Origin: Oribacterium sp. UBA4274
Lineage (GTDB): Bacteria; Bacillota; Clostridia; Lachnospirales; Lachnospiraceae
DNA: 13,673 nucleotides
Assembly: GCA_002396005.1 (NCBI GenBank)
Contig: DGVW01000010.1
Span: 1 to 13,673 of the forward strand
Direction: 5' to 3'
Below the pieces are notes generated by a model. The model was given only the letters and a program-made list of their open reading frames with translations, searched no databases and was not told the origin of the DNA. The translations under genes and the position numbers were made by a program. Position 1 is the first letter of the stretch; the number at the start of each line of letters is the position of its first letter. Shown piece by piece: positions 12,301 to 13,673 of the stretch.

Positions 12301-13614
12301 ATGACGATAAAAAGAACAGACTTGACATCCATGATTAAAATAATAAACCGTTGGTTTCTGATTAATGTCCTTTTCTATACTTTCCTTTTCATCATAGCTT
12401 CTCCTGATGTTTTATTTGCCTCTGAAAACCCATGGCAATCAGAAATCAAAGTACCAACATTAAACCAAATGTCTGAATATAAAAGCGATATGGAGGCGGC
12501 GAAATCATCAGAATCTTCAGATATAAAGGAATTTGGACCTACTGGCAAAGCACCTGTTCCGGCAGAAAATGACAATACATGCATGCTGACACTGATAGCC
12601 GCAGGTGATAACTTGATTCACAAGACCATTGTGGACAAGGCCTGGCGTCCTGAATTAAACTCCCATGATTTTCATTTCCTGTACACCCCGATTCTCGACA
12701 CAATACAATCCCGAGACCTTGCCGTGATCAACCAGGAAACTATCTTCATTTCAGACAATGCTCTGATCAGTGACTACCCTGCTTTCGGAACTCCAGAGAT
12801 CATGGGCGAAGCACTGGTGGACAGTGGGTTTGACATTATTCTTTCTGCAACGAATCACACCTGGGACAAGGGAGTCAGAGGTGTAAATGACACGCTTAAT
12901 TACTGGAAAATATTCCATCCGGAGATCACCCTTTTAGGAATACATGATTCACCCGCAGCTTTCAACACAATTGACTACGTGGAAAAGAACGGCATTCGCC
13001 TCGCTATGTTCAACTACACCTACGGGCTAAATGGATTTAAAGTGCCAAATTCTCTATACTACATGGTGAATCTGCTTGGACAGAGGGACAAGTTCCTAAG
13101 TGATGTTATGACAGCAGAAAGCGAGGCAGATATGACAGTCTGCTTCCTGCATATTGGAGAAGAATATCGATTTCAACCTACAAGCTTCCAACAGGCATAT
13201 GTACACTCTCTCATTGACGCCGGAGCCGATCTGATTATCTGCTCGCATCCACATGTAGTAGAACCGGCAGCTTATATTACTACAGCAGCCGGAAATAGCG
13301 GTCTGGTATTCTGGTCTTGCGGGAATCTAATTTCCGCGCAGTCTAAAATCCCACGTATTCTCGGAGGGCTTGCAGATGTGACCATCACAAAGGATGATTC
13401 CGGAACCAGAATCAGTTCATGGAATTTCATCCCTACGGTCACCCATTTTTCCGGAATGGACGTGAGAGTCTTTCTCCTGAAGGACTATAACGATGTGCTG
13501 GCTTCAGTGAACCATGCAAACTATAACGATGGTCCTCTCACTACGGATAAGTTATGGAATCTGTGGACTGCTATCACGGGATTTGGAAGAGATCAGACTT
13601 CTATCGACTACTGA
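12301..13614 (+). CDS. CapA/PgsA-family metallophosphatase
   Basis: This 437-residue protein has an N-terminal hydrophobic signal (about 19-40, possible cleavage after LFA) and a Ser/Glu-rich linker to about 90. The CapA domain, a calcineurin-like two-metal phosphoesterase fold, shows AAGDNLIH (100-107), NQETIF (144-149), SATNHTWDKG (182-191), HIGEEY (284-289), GADLIICSHPHVV (308-320) and SCGNL (339-343). Known members take part in poly-gamma-glutamate or capsule synthesis and attachment outside the membrane. No pgsB/pgsC-type partners appear in the window, so its own role is unknown. GGAGGTG five bases before the ATG supports the start. It is divergent from the histidine-kinase remnant. No terminator is seen in the last 59 bases of the window. 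Confidence 0.85.
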   Translation: MTIKRTDLTSMIKIINRWFLINVLFYTFLFIIASPDVLFASENPWQSEIKVPTLNQMSEYKSDMEAAKSSESSDIKEFGPTGKAPVPAENDNTCMLTLIAAGDNLIHKTIVDKAWRPELNSHDFHFLYTPILDTIQSRDLAVINQETIFISDNALISDYPAFGTPEIMGEALVDSGFDIILSATNHTWDKGVRGVNDTLNYWKIFHPEITLLGIHDSPAAFNTIDYVEKNGIRLAMFNYTYGLNGFKVPNSLYYMVNLLGQRDKFLSDVMTAESEADMTVCFLHIGEEYRFQPTSFQQAYVHSLIDAGADLIICSHPHVVEPAAYITTAAGNSGLVFWSCGNLISAQSKIPRILGGLADVTITKDDSGTRISSWNFIPTVTHFSGMDVRVFLLKDYNDVLASVNHANYNDGPLTTDKLWNLWTAITGFGRDQTSIDY

Positions 13615-13673
13615 TGACATGATTTCTGCTGTCAGTTACCAATGCACCTCTAACCGGCTCAATTAAAACTCAT

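Overview
The window looks like chromosome from a low-GC Gram-positive gut or rumen anaerobe, most likely a Lachnospiraceae member of the Butyrivibrio/Pseudobutyrivibrio/Lachnospira type. This rests on AT-rich spacers, strong GGAGG ribosome binding sites, several intrinsic terminators, lipoprotein signals, choline-binding-type wall repeats, and a large secreted pectinase with Ser/Asp-rich linkers. The genus is an inference.

Layout: (1) 1-56, probable 3' tip of a tRNA gene entering from the left, with its terminator. (2) 130-1635 (-), a PreA-type dihydropyrimidine dehydrogenase/oxidoreductase carrying an extra N-terminal Cys-rich Fe-S domain. It is divergent from (3) 1866-3889 (+), a tannase/feruloyl-esterase-like lipoprotein. 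A frameshift near 3787 removes the predicted catalytic His from its frame, and the coherent tail lies in another frame up to 3889. (4) A convergent spacer with a long perfect hairpin. (5) 4170-8588 (-), a 1472-residue secreted polygalacturonase (FN3, GH28, three FN3-like modules, choline-binding-type tail), with a cre/LacI-like palindrome upstream. (6) 8913-10043 (-), a multi-pass membrane GGDEF protein with its own terminator. (7) 10218-10442 (-), a small HPr-like protein without the phosphorylatable His, with its own terminator. (8) 10443-11189, about 750 bp without a convincing gene, holding two copies of a composite intergenic element built around a GC-rich hairpin. (9) 11190-11957 (-), an L,D-transpeptidase-like lipoprotein, preceded by (10) 11974-12183, the decayed end of a sensor histidine kinase. 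(11) 12301-13614 (+), a CapA/PgsA-family metallophosphatase.

Several genes act at or outside the envelope. The pectinase and the esterase suggest plant cell-wall breakdown. The transpeptidase and CapA proteins suggest peptidoglycan or capsule-polymer work, and the GGDEF protein suggests c-di-GMP signalling. Nearly every gene has its own promoter or terminator, so this is a set of single-gene units rather than one operon. The exception is the histidine-kinase remnant plus transpeptidase, which keeps the spacing of an operon. The esterase frameshift, the kinase remnant and stray C-terminus-like frames next to terminators suggest ongoing gene decay. The least explained part is the duplicated element at 10587-11088.
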